A stretch of 20,626 nt of DNA from Pavlovales sp. CCMP2436 (GCA_026770615.1 MU631772.1:17124-37749), one strand, 5' to 3'. Positions 8,259 through 15,417 are shown, numbered from the stretch's first letter. The notes: generated by a model from the letters alone, not told the origin. Made by a program: numbers and translations.

Positions 8259-8742
8259 TCAATTCAGGGGTCTTTATGATGACAATTTCGTACTCGGTAA
8301 ATTCCCCCACATTCTTCACGTCTATCCTGAACGTAGACAACTGAGGGTCACTCATCGCCTCGTCTTGCAATTTGAGGGTGTCGCCAAGTGTAAATAACGA
8401 TCCTTCTGTAATCGCTGAGACCTGAGCTAGCGAGAACTGTACCCCTACCGATTTTGTGTCGGAGGTTGCCAGCTCGTTTGGAAGCTCCAGGTCGGCAACG
8501 AGATCTAGCGGGGACACATATAGTCCCGAGATGAAAGGGAGTACGAGGTTTGCAGAGGGGGCAGTCGCCGGGATTCTGATGACTAGTGTTTTTTTTGGAT
8601 CTTGTGTCTGGTTCTGATTTTGCAGCGTAGAAGAGAGGCTGTTTAGACTAAGATGCGTCAAGGTGGTCGTGCTAGTGACGAGCGGAACTACGATGGGGTA
8701 AGTCGCTCCCTCGATCGAAACTCTCCCGAACACGTTCGACAT
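8221..8742 (-). CDS. Virion-type beta-rich protein, probably N-terminus of the spike gene
   Basis: A 173-residue ORF starting MSNVFGRVSIEGATYPIVVP. It has alternating hydrophobic strands, a Gln/Asn-rich linker around residues 40-50 and no recognised family. The start has a promoter-like A/T motif 22 nt upstream. The last residues (NVFYSRIFFLEW) look unnatural. One base near 8255-8262 (TTGAACG on the minus strand) separates this frame from the next, in which ELTFFTPEFF would follow smoothly. I therefore think this is the N-terminal part of a protein of about 700 residues running to 6619. A separate short structural gene is the alternative. Confidence 0.6.
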   Translation of the reverse strand: MSNVFGRVSIEGATYPIVVPLVTSTTTLTHLSLNSLSSTLQNQNQTQDPKKTLVIRIPATAPSANLVLPFISGLYVSPLDLVADLELPNELATSDTKSVGVQFSLAQVSAITEGSLFTLGDTLKLQDEAMSDPQLSTFRIDVKNVGEFTEYEIVIIKTPELNVFYSRIFFLEW

Positions 8743-8763
8743 CTATGCGTTGTATGCAATTAT

Positions 8764-8777
8764 TGTATATTTTTTTT
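8764..8777 (-). promoter_or_regulatory. Promoter motif before the 8742 gene
   Basis: On the minus strand the run AAAAAAAATATAC ends about 22 nt before the ATG at 8742. It resembles AAATAAAAATATACG before the penton gene. Confidence 0.5.
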
Positions 8778-8801
8778 GTGCACCGTCCACGGAGCTGGTC
8801 A

Positions 8802-10151
8802 CTATATAGTCATGCTCTTGTGGACTCCGAATACGGCTCCGATAGCAGCCCTAGCCCGGACAGATTGCAGATCACCGTATCTTTCCATGATTGCTCTCAA
8901 AAGCGCAGAGTAGGTGCCAAGTCTCTGCCTCTGTTCGGCGGCTTCAACGGGGCTCCTCGGTGGGAAATTACGCCTGTCGCCAAGCCCCTGCATTATTTCA
9001 TAATCAGATTCGGAGTACACAAGCCCCATCTTTTCAATGTCGGCCTGTCTAGCCATCACGCCCTGTTTATTAATTCCTGCCGGTCTTCCCACCGACCTGG
9101 ATCCAGTCCCAGAAGCCGACCTAGATCCCGACCCTCCCCGCCCCCCGGATGAGCCCGATTCGTAGGTTGGGTTTGTTGGGGTTGCTGCCTTCGGCCCTGC
9201 AGTCGTTGGGGGCGTTGGTGGCGTAAAGGTTAGGGCCGGTACCGGCTGCCGCGGTGACGATTGTGACGATTGTGACGATTGTGCCGACTGGGTGTCCTGC
9301 TGCGACCGCCTCACAAACCCAAGTGGGAGTGGTGGCCCGTAAAAGAGACGAAGTGGAGTCGACGGTGGCGGGGGAGGTATAAATGGTGCGAGCGTAACCG
9401 CCGGATTGACTTGAAAGCGACGTGTATCGAGTCGAACCTGCCTGGGCATCATGGCCAAAACGTTCGATGTGGAACCACTCCCTCCCGGGACCATCGGCGG
9501 CATCGGGGCCATCGGGGCCATCGGAGCCACGGGGGCTGCCTGAGCGATCGGTGCGACCGGTGCTGGTGTCCGCGAACCATAGGGCGGTTGCGGCCGAAAT
9601 TCTGGTGGTAAAACGCCGCTCGAGTCGGGTACTGCCGGTGGACCTTGAGCGGTTGGCTGCGGCGGTACTCGACTATAGAAGACCTGATCGCCCCTACCGC
9701 CGGAAACTGCACCCCTCGGACTCGTGAATCCTGTGGTAGTGTTGCTATTGGATGGTCGCTCTCGTCCGTTTAGCATCGGTGTCATGCGAGCTGGGATAAT
9801 AGATCGGTTAAGCACCGGTTCTCCACCCATGTTGTTTAGCGTATCATCGTATATGCCCGCATCTCTGAATGCGTTGTAAATTGTTTTTGGTTCGCGAGGA
9901 AGACGTGGAAGATCGATTTGGGGGACGCTGTCTATTATAACCGGGCGTGGACTATACACGAGGATTTCTGAGAAAGCATGGTGACGTGGTCCAGTCATAT
10001 ACGTCGGAGCTATGGCTCCGGCCTTAAAAATCGGGTGCATAGCACCGTCGTAAGGTCGTCCATTGAGCAAATAGTGGGTCACTCTATTCCGCGGATCTGT
10101 GTCAGTAAGAGCGAGGAGTCGGTCCCTATTCAGGTTGTTTACAGCTCCCAT
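8802..10151 (-). CDS. Proline-rich structural-type protein
   Basis: 449 residues, intact. Residues 1-130 look folded (MGAVNNLNRDRLLALTDTDP; a Tyr/Pro/Arg-rich segment around 60-100). Residues about 130-390 are low-complexity: Pro/Ala/Met repeats (APMAPMAPMPPMVPGG), Ser/Gln repeats (SAQSSQSSQSS) and Gly/Ser/Arg stretches. Residues about 390-449 are helical (SPVEAAEQRQRLGTYSALLRA). The family is not recognised. Its place between the spike and the packaging ATPase, and its disordered Pro-rich middle, suggest a virion or scaffold protein; that is inference. The minus-strand motif AAATAAAATGTCTGG lies about 24 nt before the ATG and overlaps the end of the ATPase gene. The stop is TAG immediately followed by TGA. 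Confidence 0.7.
   Translation of the reverse strand: MGAVNNLNRDRLLALTDTDPRNRVTHYLLNGRPYDGAMHPIFKAGAIAPTYMTGPRHHAFSEILVYSPRPVIIDSVPQIDLPRLPREPKTIYNAFRDAGIYDDTLNNMGGEPVLNRSIIPARMTPMLNGRERPSNSNTTTGFTSPRGAVSGGRGDQVFYSRVPPQPTAQGPPAVPDSSGVLPPEFRPQPPYGSRTPAPVAPIAQAAPVAPMAPMAPMPPMVPGGSGSTSNVLAMMPRQVRLDTRRFQVNPAVTLAPFIPPPPPSTPLRLFYGPPLPLGFVRRSQQDTQSAQSSQSSQSSPRQPVPALTFTPPTPPTTAGPKAATPTNPTYESGSSGGRGGSGSRSASGTGSRSVGRPAGINKQGVMARQADIEKMGLVYSESDYEIMQGLGDRRNFPPRSPVEAAEQRQRLGTYSALLRAIMERYGDLQSVRARAAIGAVFGVHKSMTI
9251..9285. repeat. Short tandem repeat in the proline-rich gene
   Basis: GACGATTGT-type 9-nt units are repeated here, encoding the SSQ repeats on the minus strand. A second tandem block, CATCGGGGC-like 9-nt units at about 9496-9525, encodes Ala-Pro-Met repeats. 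Confidence 0.6.
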
Positions 10152-10181
10152 TTTGCTTGCTGCTTTGTGATTGTCCCAGAC

Positions 10182-10190
10182 ATTTTATTT
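10182..10190 (-). promoter_or_regulatory. Promoter motif of the proline-rich gene
   Basis: AAATAAAAT on the minus strand, 30 nt before the ATG at 10151, overlapping the stop codon of the ATPase gene. Confidence 0.5.
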
Positions 10191-10982
10191 ACCTCTGTAT
10201 GTTATTTTAGCAAATTTGTTGTAGATCAATGCATTTTCTATGTCGAGGAACATAAATTGGTGTGAGTCTGCTCCTGGAGCAAACACGTGATTATAGTGCG
10301 CCTGGAACTCGATTTTATCACGCGGAACCAGCTCTTCTTGTATACTTTCCAGCTCTTTTAGATTGCTGACCCTGAATAAAAAAAGTGCTGATATTGTAAG
10401 CGGTACGGAGCGGTAAGTTTGTGTTATCAAACATACGCTCACTCTGAGGTGCCTCCGATTGGATATCAATTTCTTCAGGGCTGTTCTAAGCGTATTTTCC
10501 TTGAGAGACGACATGAAATCATCGATAATAATCAGAGAGTTCTCTTTTTTCTTAGAAGCAGCCTCAAGCTTCGCGATTACACACTCGAGCGAATCCTTGT
10601 TCAATTCATGATAGACCTTATTGTGACCCTGAAAAGGCGAATTAGTCATGGAAGCAAAGCTAGTGGCAGGGACATAGAGGTGAACGTGGTTGAATACGCT
10701 AGCGTAGACATTTGGAGACGTTTGTGTGAGCAGGACCGTTGAGAGGCTTGTTTTCCCACTGCGAGGGGGGCCAATAAAGCATGCAAACATGTGTTGTGCG
10801 GGGAGGGGTTTCGGTATGTCCCCTAATGCGTTGTCCACGCTAAAGCGCGGTATAGTCAGTCGTATTTCGTTGCTTTCTTCAAGAACTCTGTCTGACGAGT
10901 TGTCCATCGGTGTGTCCGTCGGCGGGTCAGTCGGGTCGTCAGACGACTCGGGAGGCTTGGGGGGCTTGGTCGATACCACCAT
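10185..10982 (-). CDS. FtsK/HerA-type DNA packaging ATPase
   Basis: The virion genome-packaging ATPase, a hallmark gene of Polintons, Polinton-like viruses and virophages, which uses ATP to pump DNA into the capsid. Counting from the most upstream ATG (11024), an acidic Pro/Asp-rich leader covers residues 20-50. Walker A is GPPRSGKTS at 85-93, Walker B is SLIIIDDF with D168/D169, and a following NRRHLRVSVCLITQTYRSVP segment matches the sensor region. Length is normal for the family. Three in-frame ATGs exist (11024, 10994, 10982). The promoter-like AAATAAAAAT motif lies between the first and the other two, and only ATG 10982 has the usual spacing (19 nt), so I choose it. The gene looks intact and ends in TAA. 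Confidence 0.88.
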   Translation of the reverse strand: MVVSTKPPKPPESSDDPTDPPTDTPMDNSSDRVLEESNEIRLTIPRFSVDNALGDIPKPLPAQHMFACFIGPPRSGKTSLSTVLLTQTSPNVYASVFNHVHLYVPATSFASMTNSPFQGHNKVYHELNKDSLECVIAKLEAASKKKENSLIIIDDFMSSLKENTLRTALKKLISNRRHLRVSVCLITQTYRSVPLTISALFLFRVSNLKELESIQEELVPRDKIEFQAHYNHVFAPGADSHQFMFLDIENALIYNKFAKITYRGK

Positions 10983-11001
10983 TGGTCTATACATTGCCTT
11001 T

Positions 11002-11011
11002 ATTTTTATTT
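11002..11011 (-). promoter_or_regulatory. Promoter motif of the ATPase gene
   Basis: AAATAAAAAT on the minus strand, 19 nt before ATG 10982. It falls inside the longer ORF that starts at 11024, which argues that the longer start is not used. Confidence 0.5.
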
Positions 11012-11148
11012 TACGGTCACACATAACGTATCGAGATAGCCGGCCTCTCGTAATAGCGGACTGGGTTTGCTTCCGAGGTCTCAGTCGCGCCTACCGGATC
11101 GTAAGGGGTCGCTTGAGTAGCTTGAGGGCCTTGAGGGCCTTGTGGGTC

Positions 11149-11568
11149 TTATGGGGCTTGTGGGGCTTGTGAAGGTTGAGGGGCCTGGTTGTTACCTGCC
11201 ATATTTAAACCGTATTTATTCGATAGCTTGATCGCCAGTGCGTACTCCTCCAGTGCTGCTTTCTCGCGAGCCTTCTCAAATGCGGCCGCGACCCTTAGGA
11301 TTTTCGCGTCTGCGAGTATCTGCACTCGCCGTTTATTTGCAGCCAGATAATTGAGTCGCTGTTTCTCGCTAGGGATCCGTTTTGCCTTGACTGGTGCGGC
11401 TGGAGGGGCGGCTGGAGGGGTTGTCGTAGAGGCCGTAGAAGCCGTCGAGGCGGTCGTGGTGGTGACTGGCAATGGCAAATTTGTTTCCGGTGCGACGGGG
11501 TTCGGTACGTGGTGGCCCCCGATTGTAACTGTGGCTTCCTTCTCGGTTACTTTGCTCTTTTTCTACAT
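11149..11568 (-). pseudogene. Basic Ala/Thr-rich virion-type protein with a stop at codon 2
   Basis: The minus-strand frame from ATG 11568 reads ATG, TAG, then about 137 open codons beginning KKSKVTEKEATVTIGG. It continues through a Thr/Ala/Pro linker (TTTTASTASTASTTTPP) into a helical Lys/Arg/Ala region (PSEKQRLNYLAANKRRVQIL) and a Gln/Pro/Ala tail. The motif AAATAAAAATCT at 11606-11595 ends 26 nt before this ATG, matching other genes, so the start seems right and codon 2 looks mutated. No other ATG follows until near the C-terminal end (NMAGNN), so translation would need a non-ATG codon such as TTG 11478. The family is not recognised; a basic DNA-binding virion protein is possible. Confidence 0.55.
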
Positions 11569-11594
11569 AACAAATGTGGCACTAGTAGACCGTT

Positions 11595-11606
11595 AGATTT
11601 TTATTT
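11595..11606 (-). promoter_or_regulatory. Promoter motif of the 11568 gene (divergent)
   Basis: AAATAAAAATCT on the minus strand, 26 nt before ATG 11568. It faces away from the penton promoter 35 bp to its right. Confidence 0.55.
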
Positions 11607-11640
11607 CATGGTGAACAATGTCCGATGCCACTTACCGTTA

Positions 11641-11655
11641 AAATAAAAATATACG
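11641..11655 (+). promoter_or_regulatory. Promoter motif of the penton gene
   Basis: AAATAAAAATATACG ends 22 nt before the ATG at 11678. It shares AAATAAAAAT with the motifs before the MCP, ATPase and 11568 genes. Confidence 0.65.
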
Positions 11656-11677
11656 AGACTGCCATAACGTTCCATTC

Positions 11678-12451
11678 ATGGTGCTTCACCGTCTGTACCT
11701 GAGTAGCGATCAAGCCGACAAATACATAATCGACGTGGATCGTACCGACAGCGTGGTTTTCGATTTGTCTCCGGGTATAAGCCTCTCAGGGCGAGAATCA
11801 ATGTACGTTCGTCTGGAGAGCTGCTCTTTTCCTATCGTACAGCCCAACGTAAACCCAAAGAATAACACGTTTGTCTTGCTGCTCGCCGGGGATGAGATAT
11901 CGGCCGTCACGATTCCACCTAGCCAGTATACGAGCGGGGAGGCCCTCGCCAGCGCCATCAATTCTACTTCGGCCATGTTGACCGCGGGTGTGAGCTCGGC
12001 ATTTGACTCGACGACGAACAAACTAACATTCTCCCATAGTCAGGGTGGAAACATTTCGATCGCCACAAACGAGACTACTTCCGCTCACAAAATCCTGGGA
12101 ATGAACAAGAGCTTTAATCGTACGATTCCTTCGGGCGTCCCGACAGCTGCACCACGCATGATCGATCTCGGTGGGGCACGCTCGATTCTGATCGCGAGCG
12201 AATTGTTCGAGTTGGATGTACAGGATTCGCTTAGTCGTCTGGGTGAGAACACGACAAATTTGCTTGCCTGCGTGCCCGTCAATGTTGGTTATGGCGATAT
12301 CCAGGTCTTCAAATCCGACTCGGCTCCGTACATGAATGCGCGCCGCCGCAACTTGAGCAGTGTGATCATATCCCTCTTAGACGAGAACCAGCTCCCGTAT
12401 GATACACAGGGCCTATCGTGGTCTATAGTGGTCGATGTCATGATCGACTAG
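11678..12451 (+). CDS. Minor capsid (penton) protein
   Basis: 257 residues, intact. The N-terminus (HRLYLSSDQADKYIIDVDRT), the strand set SMYVRLESCSFPIVQPNVNPKN and the C-terminal ISLLDENQLPY with SWSIVVDVMID fit the single jelly-roll penton proteins of Polinton-like viruses, which occupy the five-fold vertices of the capsid. The call rests on this pattern, on the size, and on the gene order penton, pVI-like, MCP on one strand. The start follows the promoter motif by 22 nt. The TAG stop is in frame with the next ORF, but that ORF has its own ATG and upstream motif, so a fusion is unlikely. Confidence 0.78.
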   Translation: MVLHRLYLSSDQADKYIIDVDRTDSVVFDLSPGISLSGRESMYVRLESCSFPIVQPNVNPKNNTFVLLLAGDEISAVTIPPSQYTSGEALASAINSTSAMLTAGVSSAFDSTTNKLTFSHSQGGNISIATNETTSAHKILGMNKSFNRTIPSGVPTAAPRMIDLGGARSILIASELFELDVQDSLSRLGENTTNLLACVPVNVGYGDIQVFKSDSAPYMNARRRNLSSVIISLLDENQLPYDTQGLSWSIVVDVMID

Positions 12452-12469
12452 CCATTTTCGCCGGTGTTG

Positions 12470-12480
12470 ATTAATATCTC
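12470..12480 (+). promoter_or_regulatory. Promoter motif of the pVI-like gene
   Basis: ATTAATATCTC, sharing AATATCTC with the exact motifs at 1414 and 5022. It ends 28 nt before the ATG at 12509. Confidence 0.5.
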
Positions 12481-12508
12481 GTGCAATTGTACATATAGAG
12501 CATTAAAA

Positions 12509-12862
12509 ATGAACTGGGGTCGCTTCGGACGAAACGTTTCGAGGTGGGGTTCGAATGCTTTGCCAAAATTACAGCAATTCGGTCGCCAGTCCGGTAACTT
12601 TCTCCACAACGCGGCGTCTACCGTCTCGAAAATCGCACAGAACGCAAGGCTCGGTTTGAATGCCATCGAGAACTCTGAGCTTGGTCGGATCCCCGGGGCT
12701 GGAGAAGCTCTAGGCTTCGGACGTGATTTGCTTAATGGCATCTCGGCTGGCGACCGGGTAGCTGGCCAGGTGGGCAATATCGCTAGTGGCATCGGGGCTA
12801 GCCAGCAGCTACGCGGTCTAACAAGTCAGTTTGAGCGTATGGCCAACTCCAGATACAAGTGA
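12509..12862 (+). CDS. Small pVI-like virion protein
   Basis: 117 residues starting MNWGRFGRNVSRWGSNALPK. It is a basic, Gly/Ala/Asn-rich protein with an amphipathic N-terminal region, a central helix (AASTVSKIAQNARLGLNAIE), a hydrophobic Gly-rich stretch (GAGEALGFGRDLLNGISAGD) and a basic end (RMANSRYK). Small proteins of this kind beside the capsid genes of Polintons and PLVs have been compared with adenovirus protein VI, an internal capsid cement and membrane-lytic protein. That assignment is by position and composition, not by a diagnostic motif. The open frame upstream to 12464 is the untranslated leader. It ends in TGA, 96 nt before the proposed original start of the MCP. Confidence 0.6.
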   Translation: MNWGRFGRNVSRWGSNALPKLQQFGRQSGNFLHNAASTVSKIAQNARLGLNAIENSELGRIPGAGEALGFGRDLLNGISAGDRVAGQVGNIASGIGASQQLRGLTSQFERMANSRYK

Positions 12863-12922
12863 CGTCGATGGCGTCGTAGGTTAACGTCGTTGGCGTCGTT
12901 TGCCACACAATCCAAATAATCG

Positions 12923-12934
12923 AAATAAAAATCT
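12923..12934 (+). promoter_or_regulatory. Promoter motif of the MCP gene
   Basis: AAATAAAAATCT, the same 12 nt as the motif before the 11568 gene. The first ATG after it (12942) is only 7 nt away and leads to a stop after six codons. An ATA codon at 12959, in the MCP frame, lies at the usual 24 nt. Confidence 0.6.
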
Positions 12935-12958
12935 TTGACCCATGTACACAGAAAACCG

Positions 12959-13615
12959 ATAGAGTCCATACCCAGCTACTATCACTACTCACCGAGACCG
13001 CTCGCTCCGCCCGCTGAGATGCTTAGACACTACTTGACTTCGAGCTCGGGCTCGGGTCCGGTTAGTGGTGGAGGCAAGCTGACCTATGATATTCAGGCGG
13101 GTTTGCCGGGCCTCCACCTCGACTGTTCCCAAACTGTTTTGAGCTATACGATTGTCAACGATAATCCTACACCGATGGTGCTCGATGGTGGAGCCGTTTC
13201 TATGATCTCATCAGTCGATGTGTTCTTTGGTTCCCAGCACCTCAGCAGTATATCAGAATATGGAGCGTTGTTCGCCGTGGTTCAGGATTTTACAACCGAT
13301 CTTGACAGCTTGCGCTCGAGTGGAACGATGCGCGGTATCGCCGATTACGACGTTACTTCAAACGATCCTAATGCTCTCGTTGCATCTTACTATTCCCGAG
13401 CGGGAGCCACCATCGCTGCCAATTCCTCGTTGACGGTGGCTCTTCCTATCATGAACATGCTAGGCACGTTGGCTATGAAGGCGATTCCACTGAGTGCTCT
13501 GAAAGAGAGCATTCGTCTAGAGATCAAATTTGCGCCTCAAGTGGATTGGGGAACTTATGATAACGCTGGGGCTTCTACGTCCGCATGTACGGTAACCACG
13601 CGAAGCTGCATTTGA
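12959..13615 (+). pseudogene. Major capsid protein, N-terminal jelly roll (start codon lost, frameshifted)
   Basis: N-terminal half of the double jelly-roll MCP that forms the hexon-like capsomers. Features: a Pro/Tyr-rich N-arm (IPSYYHYSPRPLAPPAEM), a Ser/Gly-rich turn (TSSSGSGPVSGGG), strands such as LTYDIQAGLPGLHLDCSQTV and VSMISSVDVFFGSQHLSS, and the later LKESIRLEIKFAPQVDW. No ATG starts this frame before 13019. The ATA at 12959 stands exactly where the promoter spacing predicts the start, so the ATG seems to have mutated; a start at 13019 or a TTG at 12935 is the alternative. After about 13575 this frame degenerates and the protein continues one frame over. Confidence 0.78.
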
Positions 13616-14220
13616 CCGAAGTGAGGATCGCTGCCGATATCGAGACGGCCATGTATGAAGCTCTCGCGGGCGTGATTACCGTCCCGTGTTTTGACTACTC
13701 CCATTATCGATCTACCGTTAGCGCTAACGCAGGATTTGTAAGTATGCAGATACCTGTCCGAGTGAGCTCCGCCTGCAACATTTTCGTCGCGTTTCGCGAG
13801 TCTTCGGTCGCCACTCCGCACACAAGAAAAACAGTCACCACAAGGACTCGAGCTGGGTGCAAAAACTACCGTTTTCGCCTGGGAGCCATGGTGGTACCCC
13901 AAAGTGCGATCGATTGCACGGGCAGCGCCGCAGAAGCGCGCTTTGAGCTGTCAAAGGCGCTTGGATCCGGCATCTCCGACTCGGCGGCCCGTTCTTGCAG
14001 AAGCTCTCAGGAGTTTATAAACGATGGTTTCTGTATCGGACTTGCCCTGCAGGCTTTCCCACAGAGCGACGCAATTTCTGATGGGATCAGTACACAGCTC
14101 ATGCACGTGGTCGTAGAAAGTCAGATTGCTGCCGATAATCCTGCCCTGATGGTGGACGTTTGGGTACAGCACGAGAAAATCTTGATCGCACAGCAAGGCC
14201 TCCTCAGCTACCAGTCGTAG
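13585..14220 (+). pseudogene. Major capsid protein, C-terminal jelly roll (second frame)
   Basis: The continuation of the MCP: HLTEVRIAADIETAMYEALA, then alternating strands, and a conserved-looking end (MLVDVWVQHEKILI region, then LLSYQS) before TAG. The frameshift lies between about 13560 and 13590. The two parts sum to about 420 residues, a normal size for a PLV capsid protein. There is an ATG at 13585, but no promoter-like motif before it, so it is unlikely to be a separate gene. A Cys-Thr-Gly/Ser-rich segment around residues 105-140 suggests a loop. Confidence 0.75.
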
Positions 14221-14342
14221 ACCTATCAGTCGTAGACCTACCAAAAAAAAACACCAAAGACACCAAGACCTATCAAGATCACCAGGACCTACCAAGACCA
14301 CCAAGACCCACCAACACCAAAAAAAAATCGACTTTTCGCGAG

Positions 14343-14394
14343 TGTGCTATATACCAGTAACCCTCGTCCCAGATTGTGCTATATCCAGTAGCCT
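14343..14394 (+). repeat. Paired GTGCTATAT-CAGTA motif
   Basis: GTGCTATATACCAGTAACCC is followed about 29 nt later by GTGCTATATCCAGTAGCC. It is related to the motif set at 14730-14825. Confidence 0.5.
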
Positions 14395-14729
14395 TCTGGA
14401 AAATTTATGAACTTTTTTCCCACGAGCCGCACTGGCCCCCGGACGGTCTTAAATGCTCAACCACGCTTCCGGTCGATCGCACACACCTCCCTGACGACCT
14501 TTGTAGCCGCCACCTCCATCTACATCGACCTATGGCACGCGCTATCTCGATATCAAAAAACGTACTTTTCCCAAAGGGTAACCTCACCACATGTTGGGTT
14601 TTTTCAACGTGGTCTGACGCGATGATAAATGCGCCGCGGTGGCTTCCCCACCCTAGTGCCCACCCCTGGGGACCTACCGCGCCTCCCTAGACCTCCAGGT
14701 ACACGCGTTTGTCGCCAAACGGTCCCATT

Positions 14730-14825
14730 TAGCGTAACCCTATTTGTGCTATGTAGCGTAGCCCGAGCGTTTTGTGTGCTAGTAGCGTAGCCCGCGGGTC
14801 GGTTGGTGTGCTGGCTCCCGTAGCC
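14730..14825 (+). repeat. Iterated TAGCGTAGCCC / GTGCTA motifs
   Basis: Three copies of TAGCGTA(A/G)CCC (about 14730, 14753, 14787) alternate with TGTGCTA, and a weaker fourth copy (CCCGTAGCCCC) follows. All lie on the same strand with spacing of about 25-35 nt. Confidence 0.5.
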
Positions 14826-14965
14826 CCTTGCTCGTTTTGTGAAAAGTGCCCTTAGTTACATTTTTTTGAAACTTTCAGAGTACATCGTGTGTCTCTTTCA
14901 AGTCATATTTTACTATACTCGTGTTTTTACGGCACGACTTTGTAATTAAGACGACTTATAACCGT

Positions 14966-15084
14966 CGCTCAAATATGATCTTCGGCACGAGTTTGCCGAG
15001 TGTAAGTCCGCTCATTTATGATTTTTGCACGGGAATCCTGCTCGCTCAAATATAACTCCTTTTGACCTTTTCTTGATGCGTGCG
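14966..15084 (+). repeat. Left arm of a large inverted repeat
   Basis: About 119 bp that pairs, imperfectly but almost without gaps, with the reverse complement of 15191-15311. It includes CGGCACGAGTTTGCCGAGTG, CTCGCTCAAATATAACTC and TTTGACCTTTTCTTGATGCG. The spacer (15085-15190) is A/T-rich at its left and GC-rich at its right. Confidence 0.8.
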
Positions 15085-15190
15085 GGTTTATATAAACTGC
15101 TAAAATAAATCTAAAGAAAAGAATGTTACAAAGGAAAATAAAAAACACGAATAAAATTCTCCATGGGCCCTGCCACCTCCCATCCCTCTG

Positions 15191-15311
15191 CGCGCACGCA
15201 CGCGAAAAGGTCCACAGGGAGTCATATTTGAGCGAGCGGGATTCTCGTCGCGCGATCATATTTGAAGACCTTTACACTCGGCAAACTCGTGCGAAAAATC
15301 ATTTTTGATCG
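15191..15311 (-). repeat. Right arm of the large inverted repeat
   Basis: Reverse-complement partner of 14966-15084. Best-kept core: CACTCGGCAAACTCGTGC. A transcript through the region would form a hairpin of roughly 115 bp. It could be a foldback transposable element inserted in the virus, a relic of another element's ends, or part of the viral end structure. Confidence 0.8.
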
Positions 15312-15417
15312 CGTGTAGAGCTACGATGCGCATATGACGACCTGCATTTTTCTAACTCGATCTTGCTAGACTCCACGTCGGCCGCACCTTTACCCACATC
15401 GACCCGCACCCCTCTAC

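Larger units (their letters stand above)
14221..14965. other. Non-coding stretch after the MCP with short iterations
   Basis: No ORF here reads like a protein. 14205-14240 has a tandem copy of CAGTCGTAGACCTA over the MCP stop. 14260-14320 repeats ACCAAGACC/ACCAAGACCC units followed by A-runs, possibly a transcript end. Two families of GTGCTAT...AGTAGCC-like motifs are listed separately. The remaining 14400-14700 is without recognisable content. Confidence 0.4.

Noticed and set aside
8653..9152. Plus-strand ORFs over 8653-9152
   Set aside because: They are antisense shadows of the minus-strand spike and proline-rich genes, with Arg/Ser-rich, unstructured translations.
4845..12451. TAG used as a sense codon (alternative genetic code)
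   Set aside because: In-frame TAGs occur in three genes, but TAG also ends the GIY-YIG, four-cysteine, penton, MCP and proline-rich genes at natural C-termini, and other breaks are indels. Decay explains both.
11678..12862. Penton and pVI-like ORFs fused by TAG readthrough (same frame)
   Set aside because: The second ORF has its own ATG and upstream motif, and both proteins look complete.
14376..14690. Plus-strand ORF of 104 residues after the MCP
   Set aside because: Pro/His/Trp-rich composition without structure, no promoter motif, and an overlapping minus-strand ORF.
14969..15308. Two opposed ORFs sharing a YTRQTRA peptide as real genes
   Set aside because: They are translations of the inverted-repeat arms; no start context or homology supports expression. 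Kept as a finding on the repeat.
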